Positions 1-8,624 of a DNA stretch of 64,000 nucleotides are shown piece by piece. The notes under the pieces were generated by a model. The model was not told where the DNA came from, did no database searches, and was given only the letters and a program-made list of their open reading frames with translations. The translations under genes were made by a program, and so were the position numbers. The number at the start of each line of letters is the position of its first letter. Position 1 is the stretch's first letter. The DNA comes from Bizionia paragorgiae. Lineage in GTDB: Bacteria > Bacteroidota > Bacteroidia > Flavobacteriales > Flavobacteriaceae. Location: the NCBI RefSeq assembly GCF_900107625.1, contig NZ_FNQK01000004.1:124001-188000 (forward strand), written 5' to 3'.

Positions 1-618
1 CGCAGTAAAATCTATGTTTTCACTAATCTGATTTTTCTCGTTTAATTCAAAGAGTGTTTTTATGGTTAAGTCGAAATTCTTTCGGCTTTTAATATTTTTT
101 GAAGCTAAACAAATCACCTTATTATTATCCCACGCAAAAGCAACTTCTTTATTTACGATCGTATACTTATAGGTCTTTTCGTTCTCCACATCAAAAGAAA
201 TATCTCCTTTATCTAATAGATTTTCAATAAAAATTGTAAACTTTTCTTCATTTTTAAGATCCATTGACATTGCAAAATATTGCTCGTCTTTCGCCTCATT
301 AACATAAAACATAAATAAATCGTTAGTGAAATCTAATCCTGTTTCAGTAGGATCATCAATCACATTTTCCAGCATACGTGAAACTTTTTTATTTTCATTC
401 CTAATTTCTCTTTTAAAGGATTTAAACATATCAAATTGCTCTAAATCATTCAATTCTCCTTTTTTAATTAAACTATAGACATCAATAACTGTGACCACAT
501 TTGTACTCTCGGGTATAATAGACAAACTTTTGGGTTCGCTATTGCATGAACTAAGTATTATAAGGGATAAACTTAGGATAACGACTTTAATAAATTGAAT
601 TGATTTTAATGATTTCAT
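1..618 (-). CDS. DUF4836-like lipoprotein (3' end outside window)
   Basis: The frame is open from an ATG at 618 to the window edge, giving the first 206 residues. The N-terminus is a lipoprotein signal with a hydrophobic stretch followed by lipobox LSSC, so the mature protein starts at a lipidated Cys and is probably periplasm- or surface-anchored. After it comes a segment rich in SIIPES/VVTVIDVYSL-type wording, resembling Bacteroidota DUF4836 proteins, which open with a 'P-x-x-A/T-x-V-V-x-x-D' strand. The function of that family is unknown. The family assignment is by eye; the open frame and lipobox are seen directly. Confidence 0.75.
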   Translation of the reverse strand, partial: MKSLKSIQFIKVVILSLSLIILSSCNSEPKSLSIIPESTNVVTVIDVYSLIKKGELNDLEQFDMFKSFKREIRNENKKVSRMLENVIDDPTETGLDFTNDLFMFYVNEAKDEQYFAMSMDLKNEEKFTIFIENLLDKGDISFDVENEKTYKYTIVNKEVAFAWDNNKVICLASKNIKSRKNFDLTIKTLFELNEKNQISENIDFTA

Positions 619-711
619 GTATAAAATTGTTTAGTTTAATTGGTTACGCATTACTGATTAATATTGTATAGCTATGTTATTTCTAAATTATATTAAATTA
701 GAACATTACAT

Positions 712-1089
712 TCACATTACCTTAGAAGCTAAATATTTCTGAACTTCATAAACGTCTATGCTTTTATTAAATTTCTTGCTCACTGAAGGTGTGTTTTCGC
801 TAGAGATCCAAATTTTTAATTCGGCATCCAAGTCGAAAGTTCCAGAGGTTTCTAAAGAGAATCTTGAGATACTTTTATAGGGCATAGACTTATACTCTAT
901 TTTACTCCCTGTTAAACCTTGAATATCTATAAGTATCAAGCGTTTATTGGTGAACATAAACACATCCCTAAATAGTTTAAACCCAAGTTCAATCTGCTCG
1001 CTATCGGTTAATAATCTTCCGTACTTCTCCGTTAACTGTTCTACAGAGGCTTGACTTGCATTTCCTAATATTTTATTGAGTAATCCCAT
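712..1089 (-). CDS. Bacterial PH-domain protein (bPH_1-like)
   Basis: The 125-residue protein has no signal peptide and is probably cytoplasmic. After a short helical start it has the pattern of the bacterial pleckstrin-homology domain: a 'GFKLFRDVFMFTNKRLILID' strand-turn-strand, then 'KSMPYKSISRFSLET' and an acidic 'DLDAELKIWI' strand, ending in a C-terminal helix. Length matches stand-alone bPH_1 proteins (about 120-130 residues). Their function is not established, although membrane-stress roles are often suggested. The gene sits alone between exported-protein genes on the same strand. Confidence 0.7.
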   Translation of the reverse strand: MGLLNKILGNASQASVEQLTEKYGRLLTDSEQIELGFKLFRDVFMFTNKRLILIDIQGLTGSKIEYKSMPYKSISRFSLETSGTFDLDAELKIWISSENTPSVSKKFNKSIDVYEVQKYLASKVM

Positions 1090-1195
1090 GATTTTAATTT
1101 ATGGTGTTGGTGTTTTAAATATATTATTTGTAGTGAGATGGAATCTCGTTGATGTTACCAATAAAAATGACCTTACATCTTTATTACTTTGAGAA

Positions 1196-1552
1196 TTAAC
1201 TAGGCCCACAATTTAAATTGTCTTTGTAGGGTGCTATGTATTTCCAATAGGCTTTACCTGCACTGACTAGATAATGAGAAGAATATTTCAGTTTTGTATC
1301 TGAAGCCACTTGATAGATATACTCGTCACAAGACATACTGTACTTTCTATTAAAACATACCACAGCAAAATATAAGTTGCCATTAGTAGATTTTACTTCA
1401 TAAAAGGTCACTTTAGAAATTGAAGTGCTTGTATAACTGGTATAAGTGGTCCCTGTGTTTTTGGATTTGATAAGCTCTATAAACTCATCACAGGTTTGTG
1501 CGCTGGTAGATATACTAAATAGTATAAGTAACGCCAGGATAATAGCTTTCAT
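1196..1552 (-). CDS. Small exported protein, KTSC-like
   Basis: The 118-residue protein has a clear Sec signal peptide (MKAIILALLILFSISTSAQ, cleavage after the SAQ). The mature part of about 99 residues contains four Cys (TCDEF, VVCF, SCDEY, NCG), which could form two disulfides in the periplasm. The segment 'STSISKVTFYEVK...YIYQVAS...YLVSAGKAYWKYI' loosely resembles a KTSC fold (SSxIxxVxY ... Y.Y..V), but the canonical KTSC tetrapeptide is not obvious. The gene lies downstream of a palindromic promoter element at 1649-1694 that is shared with other exported-protein genes here. Function unknown. Confidence 0.6.
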   Translation of the reverse strand: MKAIILALLILFSISTSAQTCDEFIELIKSKNTGTTYTSYTSTSISKVTFYEVKSTNGNLYFAVVCFNRKYSMSCDEYIYQVASDTKLKYSSHYLVSAGKAYWKYIAPYKDNLNCGPS

Positions 1553-1648
1553 TAGGTTGATTTTTTTTTAATCACATCAGCCCATAAAAAGATGCTCGTA
1601 AAAAGCATCATACTAAGCTATTGTAATACGGTTGTTTGGTTTGGGCTA

Positions 1649-1711
1649 TAAATATAGGAATTACAGTGTATCTATTACTGTAAAAAATCGTAATGAGAGG
1701 AAAATAATTTA
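1649..1711 (-). promoter_or_regulatory. Copy 1 of a 61-bp duplicated promoter element (palindrome plus -7-like box)
   Basis: Bases 1651-1711 are identical to 2430-2490. Inside is an inverted repeat ATTAC-N11-GTAAT (1674-1694), with a further ATTACAGTG 14 bp away in direct orientation. On the minus strand a -7-like box TATATTTA (1656-1649) lies 17 bp beyond the palindrome, so the palindrome occupies the usual -33 region. The predicted leader to the start at 1552 is about 90 nt. This is probably a regulated promoter for the 118-residue exported protein. The regulator is unknown. Confidence 0.55.
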
Positions 1712-1817
1712 AATTTAAAACAAAGACTTTTTTAAGTACTGACGCTCGCACATTTAAATCAATACAGACGTAGTGGAGCCCGACTACATGGCGGTTATAC
1801 AGCGCAATCTCAAGGCC

Positions 1818-2255
1818 TTAATTTCCATTTAAGTAATCATATTTCATAATTTCATCAAATTCATCGTCAATATTTTCATCGAATTTTAAATTATAAAGCA
1901 TCCATTCATCTTTGCTTTTATAATATTTGAAAATAAATCGTAATGGTTGCCTATCATATTTAACCAAATACACAGAGACTTTAAGACTTTTTCCAAGAGA
2001 TTTATCTGTCAGTTTTTCAAATCCGTTGTATTCGCCCATAAGGTTTGCATATTCCCTTAATTGAAATTTGACTTTTTCCGTTCCATCTTTATTTTCTCCC
2101 ATCCATTTATTAGTTCCGAAAATAAAGTCGAATGCCTCATCTGTATTAGATTCATACATTTTGAAGAATTTTGAAGTCAATTCATCAGTTGAATTTTGTC
2201 CAAAAGTAATTGAGGTAACTAAAATCAGACTTAAGAGTACTATTGTTTTTCTCAT
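1818..2255 (-). CDS. Exported hypothetical protein, DUF3887-like length
   Basis: The 145-residue protein starts with a signal peptide (MRKTIVLLSLILVTSITFGQ). The mature domain 'NSTDELTSKFFKMYESNTDEAFDFIFG...GEYNGFEKLTDK...VYLVKYDRQPLRFIFKYYKSKDEWMLYNLKFDEN' has the helix-then-curved-sheet pattern of small NTF2/DUF3887-like exported proteins, in which a final 'W.L.N..F' strand is typical. No catalytic residues can be named. A plus-strand frame at 2068-2262 is only its shadow. It is preceded by the second copy of the 61-bp promoter element at 2430-2490. Function unknown. Confidence 0.6.
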   Translation of the reverse strand: MRKTIVLLSLILVTSITFGQNSTDELTSKFFKMYESNTDEAFDFIFGTNKWMGENKDGTEKVKFQLREYANLMGEYNGFEKLTDKSLGKSLKVSVYLVKYDRQPLRFIFKYYKSKDEWMLYNLKFDENIDDEFDEIMKYDYLNGN

Positions 2256-2427
2256 CTTGTAGGTTTTCTTTGGTTTGGTTATATTTTACTTCGTTTTAAG
2301 CGTATTACAGTCTTATATTAATCTTTCCATAGGGTGAACGTTTGTCACAATTTGTCCTAAAAGAGTCATTGTTATTCTATACTAATAATACGCTGTGCTT
2401 ACGACAGTCGTTTAAGTCATAACGCTT

Positions 2428-2490
2428 GTAATATAGGAATTACAGTGTATCTATTACTGTAAAAAATCGTAATGAGAGGAAAATAATTTA
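2428..2490 (-). promoter_or_regulatory. Copy 2 of the 61-bp duplicated promoter element
   Basis: The element is identical over 61 bp to 1651-1711. The palindrome ATTAC-N11-GTAAT is at 2453-2473, and a weaker -7-like box TATATTAC (2435-2428) lies at the same 17-bp spacing. The predicted leader to the start codon at 2255 is about 168 nt. The whole gap 2256-2856 (601 bp) contains this element, a stray sbcC tail and a terminator, but no other gene that I can support. Confidence 0.5.
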
Positions 2491-2585
2491 TGCTTAGTAC
2501 TTCTGTAACCCCATAAACAACACTTTGACACGAGCTCTTTAAAAACCCATCGTGAGTTTTACCCACTAAAATCCCCTACTCCTCT

Positions 2586-2687
2586 TAACTCAGCCCCCAT
2601 TAAACAATCTCGATAGTACTATAGCCCGAGCCCATTTTTTCGAGTTTAATTTGTGTGGTAATCCGTTCTTTTAGGGCTTCGACATGC
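2586..2687 (-). pseudogene. Orphan copy of the 3' end of sbcC
   Basis: These 102 bp align without gaps to 5569-5670, the true sbcC end plus 14 bp of downstream flank, at 97/102 identities. The copy encodes the last 28 residues of SbcC (HVEALKERI...TIEIV) and a stop. Both coding differences are synonymous (Ile/Ile twice), the stop is TAA instead of TAG, and the other two differences lie outside the gene. It has no start codon or upstream domain, so it is a remnant. The pattern of purely silent differences suggests that it came from another functional sbcC allele. Confidence 0.85.
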
Positions 2688-2736
2688 AATTTACAGCGTG
2701 AAAAAATTCAGCTTAATCCGAAATTGGAGAAAAAAA

Positions 2737-2774
2737 AACAACATTATGGTTTATCTTAAAACCACAATGTTGTT
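2737..2774 (-). terminator. Rho-independent terminator for the 2857-3255 lipoprotein gene
   Basis: The 16-nt arms 2737-2752 and 2759-2774 pair with one mismatch around a 6-nt loop. Read on the minus strand, the stem runs directly into a U-tract (A8 on the plus strand at 2731-2738). It is about 80 nt beyond the lipoprotein stop codon. Confidence 0.75.
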
Positions 2775-2856
2775 AATATATTTCCAGGTATTCACCTTAA
2801 TGTCGTGCCGTTTTTAAGGACTACTACTTACCCTCTTCTTAACACGTAACGGCTAA

Positions 2857-3255
2857 TTATCCTTTATCTGATTTTTGTATTACTCCTGCTTTTAATAACT
2901 CTACATCACCTGGAGTCGCATTTCGAAAGTTGCTGTAAGATGCTGGAAATCCTTTAACGGTTATTTTTGAGTTAGAACCTTTAGTCTCTATATCGAAACT
3001 AGGCTCTATTAATATATCTGCATTCGATTTTTTTAAAGCTTCTCCTATTACCTTATTTTTAATTGCTTCTGAGGCTTCTTTTCCTAGAAACTCTAAAGTC
3101 GCAGAAACCTTTTCTTGTTTAACATTTAAATCTGCAACTACAGGAATATGCATTACTGTACCATACACATCTAAACTTTTTGCTGTTGATGATTTTGTTA
3201 CACTACAAGAAGTTATCACTGATGACAACATTAAACCTAAAATAATTTTCTTCAT
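2857..3255 (-). CDS. Small conserved lipoprotein
   Basis: The 132-residue protein has a type II signal ending in lipobox ITSC (Cys17). The mature part contains 'DVYGTVMHIPVVADLNVKQEKVSATLEF', an alternating beta pattern, then 'EALKKSNADILIEPSFDIETKGSNSKITVKGFPASYSNFR'. The latter resembles the 'ADVLVEPxFxI...V.V.GYPA.Y' block of small Bacteroidota lipoproteins of unknown role. The gene is monocistronic: a palindromic promoter element lies upstream (3409-3454) and a terminator downstream (2737-2774). It lies inside the 2.98-kb segment bounded by the two sbcC tails. Confidence 0.65.
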   Translation of the reverse strand: MKKIILGLMLSSVITSCSVTKSSTAKSLDVYGTVMHIPVVADLNVKQEKVSATLEFLGKEASEAIKNKVIGEALKKSNADILIEPSFDIETKGSNSKITVKGFPASYSNFRNATPGDVELLKAGVIQKSDKG

Positions 3256-3408
3256 TTTGTTTTTGTTTAAAATATACCTACTCCCGTTTTACGTCTTTTT
3301 TCGGCTTGTTCCGACTCTATTTATAACAATACAGTACACAGCCTATCCGACACATAAAGCAATCGCTTTACGTGTATGAACTGTTATAAAAATTATTAAT
3401 TAGCAGGG

Positions 3409-3454
3409 CTAAAATAAAAATTAGAAAACAGTTATTACTGTAAAAAATCGTAAC
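3409..3454 (-). promoter_or_regulatory. Third, diverged copy of the palindrome/-7 promoter element
   Basis: Bases 3433-3453 repeat the core of the 61-bp element exactly (TATTACTG, A-rich centre, CGTAA); the flank has diverged. On the minus strand a -7-like box TATTTTAG (3416-3409) follows at the same 17-bp spacing as in copies 1 and 2. The predicted leader to the start at 3255 is about 150 nt. The rest of the gap 3256-3694 (439 bp) shows no gene that I can support. Confidence 0.5.
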
Positions 3455-3694
3455 AAGAAAAAATAATTATAATTAAATTGGAAGGCCTCTCAATAATTTA
3501 ACATCACCATAGCTAAACTTACAGGGTTTACTGAACATTATACGCAAAGAATACTATTAAAAATCACCTTTTCAATCTAATTTCTATAATAAAAACAAAC
3601 TCAAAAAGGCAACTTTGAAGCCCCAAAAACAATGCTTTAAGAATAATAAAAAAGTTAACCAATGCTACTGAAGCAAAATTTAAAATAACAGCTA

Positions 3695-5329
3695 TTAATT
3701 TGCAAACTTTTCAGTTGCCTTCTTAACATTATTTTGTTGTAATAAATAGAATGAATACCCAAATTGTAATCTAGAATAATTCATATTTATATTATCAAAC
3801 TCACTAGTCATTTTGTAACGAACAAAAAGTCTCCCTGTTTGTGATAAATTTAAATTCATTCCAACACTAACGGTATTCAACCAACGGTTTTTAGGAACCG
3901 TATTCGTTTTATCTAAAGATACTAATTTCACATTATCGTCAAAAATATCAAACCAAGACAGCTTATTAGCTATTGTAAAATTCAATCTTTTTTCGGGTAA
4001 CAATACTATTTTTGCCTCAATAGGAACTTCCATATTATTTAGATATCTTTCTATATAATTTATATTTTCAATATCTTTTAATTCTTGAACAGTTGTTGTT
4101 TCACCATAGTGCTTGATTCCGGAACGTCCAAAAAGAAATCCTGCATCTATAGTAAGATTCATTTTGGTATTAGGGTTCTCAAATGTTAATATATTTAAGT
4201 TACCTCCAATAGCAAAAATACGGTGCTGATGCATTGAAATAAGTGTAAAAAACGGACTGACTATCGAAGAAGAAACTTCATCGTCTATAAAATTTTGAGG
4301 TTTTAAAAACTTATTACTTTGTTCTATTTTTGAAAACTCAAAAAACACATCAAAATATTGTGCGATTCCATAACCCGGAAAAGCCCACTTCACTTTACTC
4401 CACATGTCATGCCTTCGTGTATTCAAATTAAATCTCTTTTTAATTTCTGTTTGAATTTTACCATTTGGATTCCCTTCGTCAAACATAGCCAATAAGTCAC
4501 TGTAAACTTGAGCTTCAAATAACTTAGTTGTTTCATCCTTATATAAATTTGCATGATCATTATCTGGAGACAACCTTACTAATTGAGTAGCCGGACTAAT
4601 ATCGTTGGAATTTACGTCAATAATTTCTTCGTAATTAATCACATCACCTAACTTAACTCTATAATAGTCTTCTTCCCCTTTAATATTATATTTATACATG
4701 GAATAGAGTACAACATTTTTGAGTTGTTTTACATTACGGACAGAGCTTATCCCTATCGAATATATATTTCTAAAAACCACTTCTTCATCATTAATTATTC
4801 CTTTCAACATTATTTTCTCTATAAACCCATCATAAAAGGTGAAATCAGCTTGATAATCCTTAAGCTCTCCGAAATTACGTGGTTCCTCATTATTATTTTC
4901 TTTTCCTAAAACAGGTATATTTTTTCTCAAGGAAACAATTGCAATTAGAGGTTTTACATTATCAACTCTCAATTCAGTGATTAATTGTCCGTAAACAAAG
5001 CTGACCAAGTGCTTTACAGACTCCTTGTCTCCTTGGGTTTTTAAAGTTATAGTGTTATCACTAAGAAGTTCAGATAGCGCACTCTCTAATTTATTATCGA
5101 ATTCCTCAAAGCTAAGAGGTTTAATTTTAAAGGTTTTTGAAGTACTATTCAAAAGTAGTTTAAATTCAAAAATTCCATTAGAAGAAGGCATCACTTGAAT
5201 CAAAATATCTTCAGCAAATAAAGATTCCTGACTTACAAACGCCTTCACGTATTCCGAAGGTAATGTAGTGGTTTGTGCATAATTATGGCAAGTAACAAAT
5301 ACTAATAAAGCCCAGAAGATTTTTTTCAT
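3695..5329 (-). CDS. Large exported protein with outer-membrane-like C-terminal part
   Basis: The 544-residue protein carries a signal peptide (MKKIFWALLVFVTCHNYAQ). The N-terminal third has alternating strands. The middle includes 'WSKVKWAFPGYGIAQYFDVFFEFSKIEQ'. The C-terminal half has repeated amphipathic strands with aromatic ends (NLTIDAGFLFGRSG, LNTVSVGMNLNLSQTGRLFVRYKM, SRLQFGYSFYLL), as in a small outer-membrane beta barrel. I do not recognise a named family. It is the largest gene of the accessory stretch and lies between the two sbcC 3' ends. Its upstream gap (5330-5582, 253 bp) lacks the palindromic element of its neighbours. Confidence 0.6.
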   Translation of the reverse strand: MKKIFWALLVFVTCHNYAQTTTLPSEYVKAFVSQESLFAEDILIQVMPSSNGIFEFKLLLNSTSKTFKIKPLSFEEFDNKLESALSELLSDNTITLKTQGDKESVKHLVSFVYGQLITELRVDNVKPLIAIVSLRKNIPVLGKENNNEEPRNFGELKDYQADFTFYDGFIEKIMLKGIINDEEVVFRNIYSIGISSVRNVKQLKNVVLYSMYKYNIKGEEDYYRVKLGDVINYEEIIDVNSNDISPATQLVRLSPDNDHANLYKDETTKLFEAQVYSDLLAMFDEGNPNGKIQTEIKKRFNLNTRRHDMWSKVKWAFPGYGIAQYFDVFFEFSKIEQSNKFLKPQNFIDDEVSSSIVSPFFTLISMHQHRIFAIGGNLNILTFENPNTKMNLTIDAGFLFGRSGIKHYGETTTVQELKDIENINYIERYLNNMEVPIEAKIVLLPEKRLNFTIANKLSWFDIFDDNVKLVSLDKTNTVPKNRWLNTVSVGMNLNLSQTGRLFVRYKMTSEFDNINMNYSRLQFGYSFYLLQQNNVKKATEKFAN

Positions 5330-5582
5330 AATAATTAGGTTAGTTGGTTAGTAGTACAATACATTTTAAGCAATCGTAACTATTCCACGATAGAAACTTA
5401 AAACTCATTTTATATTGCCATAAACAACGGCTAACGTAATAGAAAAAAAGTAGAATGACTGATAGTCAATTGATTAATAGCTCTTACAAGATAGTAAATT
5501 TTAATAAAAATTTTGTATTAACATTAAAAATACTACAAATTAAGTATTGAAATAAAACCTTAGCCCCCTAACTCAGCACCCC

Positions 5583-8500
5583 CTAAACAATCTCTATAGT
5601 ACTATAGCCCGAGCCCATTTTTTCGAGTTTAATTTGTGTGGTTATCCGTTCTTTTAGGGCTTCGACATGCGAGATCACCCCTATAGACTTATCGCCTTCA
5701 TTTTGCATTTTCTCTAAAATGGTAATGGCTTGGTTTAGTGTTTCCGGATCTAAAGTCCCAAAGCCTTCATCGATAAAAATAGACTCTATTTTTACGTTCT
5801 TAGCGGCGAGGTCCGACAAGGCAAAGGCCATTGCCAAACTCACCATAAAGGTTTCACCTCCAGACAGGGTATTAATGGTTCTTCTGGCATCACCCTGATG
5901 CCTGTCTAACACTTTTAAGGCATCGTTTTTATCGGCTTCAGCGGCCGTAGGGATATCCAAAATATAGCGATCACTCAAGTCTTTTAAGCGTAAATTGGTA
6001 TAGCCTATTAATTGCTCTAGGGTTAAATCTTGAACAAAATTCGAAAACTTTTTACCGTTAGCATCCCCAATCAGGCTGTTCATGGTTTTCCATAGGCGCT
6101 CCTCCTTTTTTAGCGTCTTTAATTTTTCTAGAAGTTCTTCTTGCTTGGCTTTAATTTTTTTATCGGTTTCTAATCGGGTTAGAATCACACCTATCTGTTG
6201 GTTTGTACGCGCGGATTCCTCCTCGAGTGAAGTATATTTGTTTTGAAGCTCCTCTAAGCTATCTTCCGTGGTGATTGCTTTTTTAAACCCTTCTAGTTCT
6301 TTTAAGGCGGCAGTCTGCTCTGTTTTTAAACGCTCTTGTTTTAATTGCAGAGTGTTTTGCTGACGGCGGATGTTTTCGGCTTGGCTTTCACTAAGGATAT
6401 TGGCTTTTAACTCCTGAAGGCTGTCTATACCCTCCTGTTTCAGAATGTCTTTTAGCACCGTTTCAAAAGCGGATCGCTTTTTAGAGACCTCTTCAATTTT
6501 AGCGTTAAGTGTGGCTATGGTTTTTGTGGTATGACTTCGGTTTTGTGTGTTTGCCGACCATCGGTTTAGCAGTGTCTGAATGGTCTCCTGAAGTCCGTCG
6601 CCTTCATAAAGCGCCTTTCTTTTACTTTCCTTCTCTGCTTTTAACCTGGTCTTTTCTTCCCACAGTTTGACTGATGCTTTTAGATCTGTAATAAGATCAC
6701 GCAAATGCAGTGCTTTTTTTATCTGAGCAAGTTTTTTAGAGTCCTCCAAAAACTGAGCTTCTAAGCTTTCGATAGCGGCACTGGTTTTTACTGTTGCAAC
6801 CTCGAGGCTAGCACATAGTTTCTCTATAGCGGTGGCTTTAGGCTGCAGCGCTTTTTTAGCTTCTAACAATTCTTTTTGAAGTCGTTTACTGGTTGCCTGA
6901 TCGTTTTTTAATAGCGCTTGAGTGGATGCTTTTAACTCGCGTTTTGCATGTAACAGCTCCTTTTTAGTGCGTAACACATCGGCTTTCACATCAAAAACCG
7001 GCTGTTGAGAAGCAAAAGGGTGATCTAGGGCACCACAAAGTGGACAAGCCTCACCGTCTACCAATTGGTTACGGTGGGCTTCTAAACTTTGATGTGTTTT
7101 GCGGTGCTCCTCCGCTTTGGTGAGTTTGGTAACCTCAGCATCTAATACAGGAAGTTCCTTATCTAAGTCTTTTAAAATAGCACTGTGTTTTACCACCTGC
7201 GCCTCACTTCCTTTTAATTCTGTTTCCTTGCTTTGCTTTTGCTGGAGCTCCGATTGGTACTTGGTGAAAGCAACTTTTAGGCTACCAACGGCTGCCAAGC
7301 TCTCATTTACTTTGTTTTCTCTTGCTTCTAATTGGTGCGTCGTATCTACCTGAGCGGTTTTTAAAAAGCCTAGCACTTTATTTTCTACGGGAGTAATACC
7401 TGTTACAAATGTACTGGGTTGCCCATTGAAAGGAATTCTCACCGTATCTTTATTAATATCACCGAGTAACTTTTTAATAGCATCCTCATAGAGTTTTGCT
7501 TCGGTTTTTGCTAATTCCTCATCTTTTTTTAAGTTTGAATACTTGGTGTTTAATGTATTTAAAGCCTGATTAAATTCGCTAGGCTCTACCGGTTTTTTTA
7601 AAAGTGTTGTCGCTTGCTGAAGCAAATCGTTATAGTCTTTTAACACCGTTTTTTCATGTGCTGTTTGCTTGCTAAGCTCTTCGGTATGTTCTTTAAGCGC
7701 TTTATCCTTTTGTTCGTAATCGGAAATCAGCGGTGTATGCACCACGTATTTCGCGTGTTTTTGTAATCGGGATTCCTCTTTTTTAAACGCGTCTAGGTCT
7801 TTTGCTAATTGTTTCTGAAGGTTGTTATTGGTCTTTAAAACCAATTCATTTTTAAGGATCCCTTTTTTATTATCGATCTCAGCTTTTAAAACTTCAAGGG
7901 CTTTTTTCTGCGTTGTTTTTGCTTTTGTCAACTCCCTTTCCTGGGCGATCAGTTTGGTTTTCTCTTCTTCCGGGAGTAATTCCACTTCTTCTAAACGCAC
8001 CTCCTGAGTTTCGCGAGCGACTTTAGCATCCTTAAATTTTCTGTACACGGCGATACCTATCGCTCTATAATCTTTAGCCCCCGTAATATCCTCTAGCAGT
8101 TTGTTGCGCTCATCGCGTTTCGCTTTTAGCAATTTACTAAACTGACCTTGAGATAATACAATGGCTTTTACAAACTGGTCGTAACTCAACCCTATAAGCG
8201 CTTCGTTTTTTGCAGGAACCGATGACTTGCCACTGTCGATAATAGCACCCGTTGCCACATCAGTTATCTCTTGCTTACGGTCTTTTAAATTGTTGTTTCT
8301 ATTGCGTTCTATAGACCAGTGTGAGCGGTAGGTTTTCCCTTCCACGATATACTCGACTTCCGCATAGCAGTCGGTAGCATTTCGAGTCATTATCCCCCCT
8401 TGGTCTTCTATAACCGTTTCGGTAATAGCGCCAATACGAGGTACTTTATTAAACAGCGCAAGGGTAATAACATCTAAAAGCGTCGATTTCCCAGAACCTG

Positions 8501-8615
8501 TCGCTCCGGTTATTGCGAAGAGTCCACTCTCGGCCAAAGGTCCAGAAGAAAAATCGATATGATGTTCGCCACGTAGCGAATGAATGTTTTTAAAACTGAT
8601 TTTACTGATTTTCAT
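5583..8615 (-). CDS. sbcC: SbcC exonuclease subunit (Rad50-type ATPase)
   Basis: SbcC is the ATPase subunit of the SbcCD (Mre11-Rad50-like) complex that opens DNA hairpins and processes double-strand ends. Visible here are Walker A GATGSGKST at residues 37-45, long coiled-coil arms, the zinc-hook CPLC at 524-527, the ABC signature LSGGE and Walker B 'IFIDEGFGTLD' near the C-terminus. Length (1010 residues) is normal. It follows sbcD by 9 bp on the same strand, so the two are surely co-transcribed. Its last 28 codons occur again at 2586-2687, with silent changes only. Confidence 0.97.
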   Translation of the reverse strand: MKISKISFKNIHSLRGEHHIDFSSGPLAESGLFAITGATGSGKSTLLDVITLALFNKVPRIGAITETVIEDQGGIMTRNATDCYAEVEYIVEGKTYRSHWSIERNRNNNLKDRKQEITDVATGAIIDSGKSSVPAKNEALIGLSYDQFVKAIVLSQGQFSKLLKAKRDERNKLLEDITGAKDYRAIGIAVYRKFKDAKVARETQEVRLEEVELLPEEEKTKLIAQERELTKAKTTQKKALEVLKAEIDNKKGILKNELVLKTNNNLQKQLAKDLDAFKKEESRLQKHAKYVVHTPLISDYEQKDKALKEHTEELSKQTAHEKTVLKDYNDLLQQATTLLKKPVEPSEFNQALNTLNTKYSNLKKDEELAKTEAKLYEDAIKKLLGDINKDTVRIPFNGQPSTFVTGITPVENKVLGFLKTAQVDTTHQLEARENKVNESLAAVGSLKVAFTKYQSELQQKQSKETELKGSEAQVVKHSAILKDLDKELPVLDAEVTKLTKAEEHRKTHQSLEAHRNQLVDGEACPLCGALDHPFASQQPVFDVKADVLRTKKELLHAKRELKASTQALLKNDQATSKRLQKELLEAKKALQPKATAIEKLCASLEVATVKTSAAIESLEAQFLEDSKKLAQIKKALHLRDLITDLKASVKLWEEKTRLKAEKESKRKALYEGDGLQETIQTLLNRWSANTQNRSHTTKTIATLNAKIEEVSKKRSAFETVLKDILKQEGIDSLQELKANILSESQAENIRRQQNTLQLKQERLKTEQTAALKELEGFKKAITTEDSLEELQNKYTSLEEESARTNQQIGVILTRLETDKKIKAKQEELLEKLKTLKKEERLWKTMNSLIGDANGKKFSNFVQDLTLEQLIGYTNLRLKDLSDRYILDIPTAAEADKNDALKVLDRHQGDARRTINTLSGGETFMVSLAMAFALSDLAAKNVKIESIFIDEGFGTLDPETLNQAITILEKMQNEGDKSIGVISHVEALKERITTQIKLEKMGSGYSTIEIV

Positions 8616-8624
8616 AACTACAAC

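Noticed and set aside
1741-1815. Possible attC or gene-cassette site (GTAGT...ACTAC hairpin, GGTTATACAGCG)
   Set aside because: Only a short imperfect hairpin; no paired attC core sequences on both sides and no integron integrase in the window.
5330-5568. Possible further copy of the palindromic promoter (ATCGTAAC...ACGAT)
   Set aside because: Does not match ATTAC-N-GTAAT and has no -7-like box at the shared spacing.
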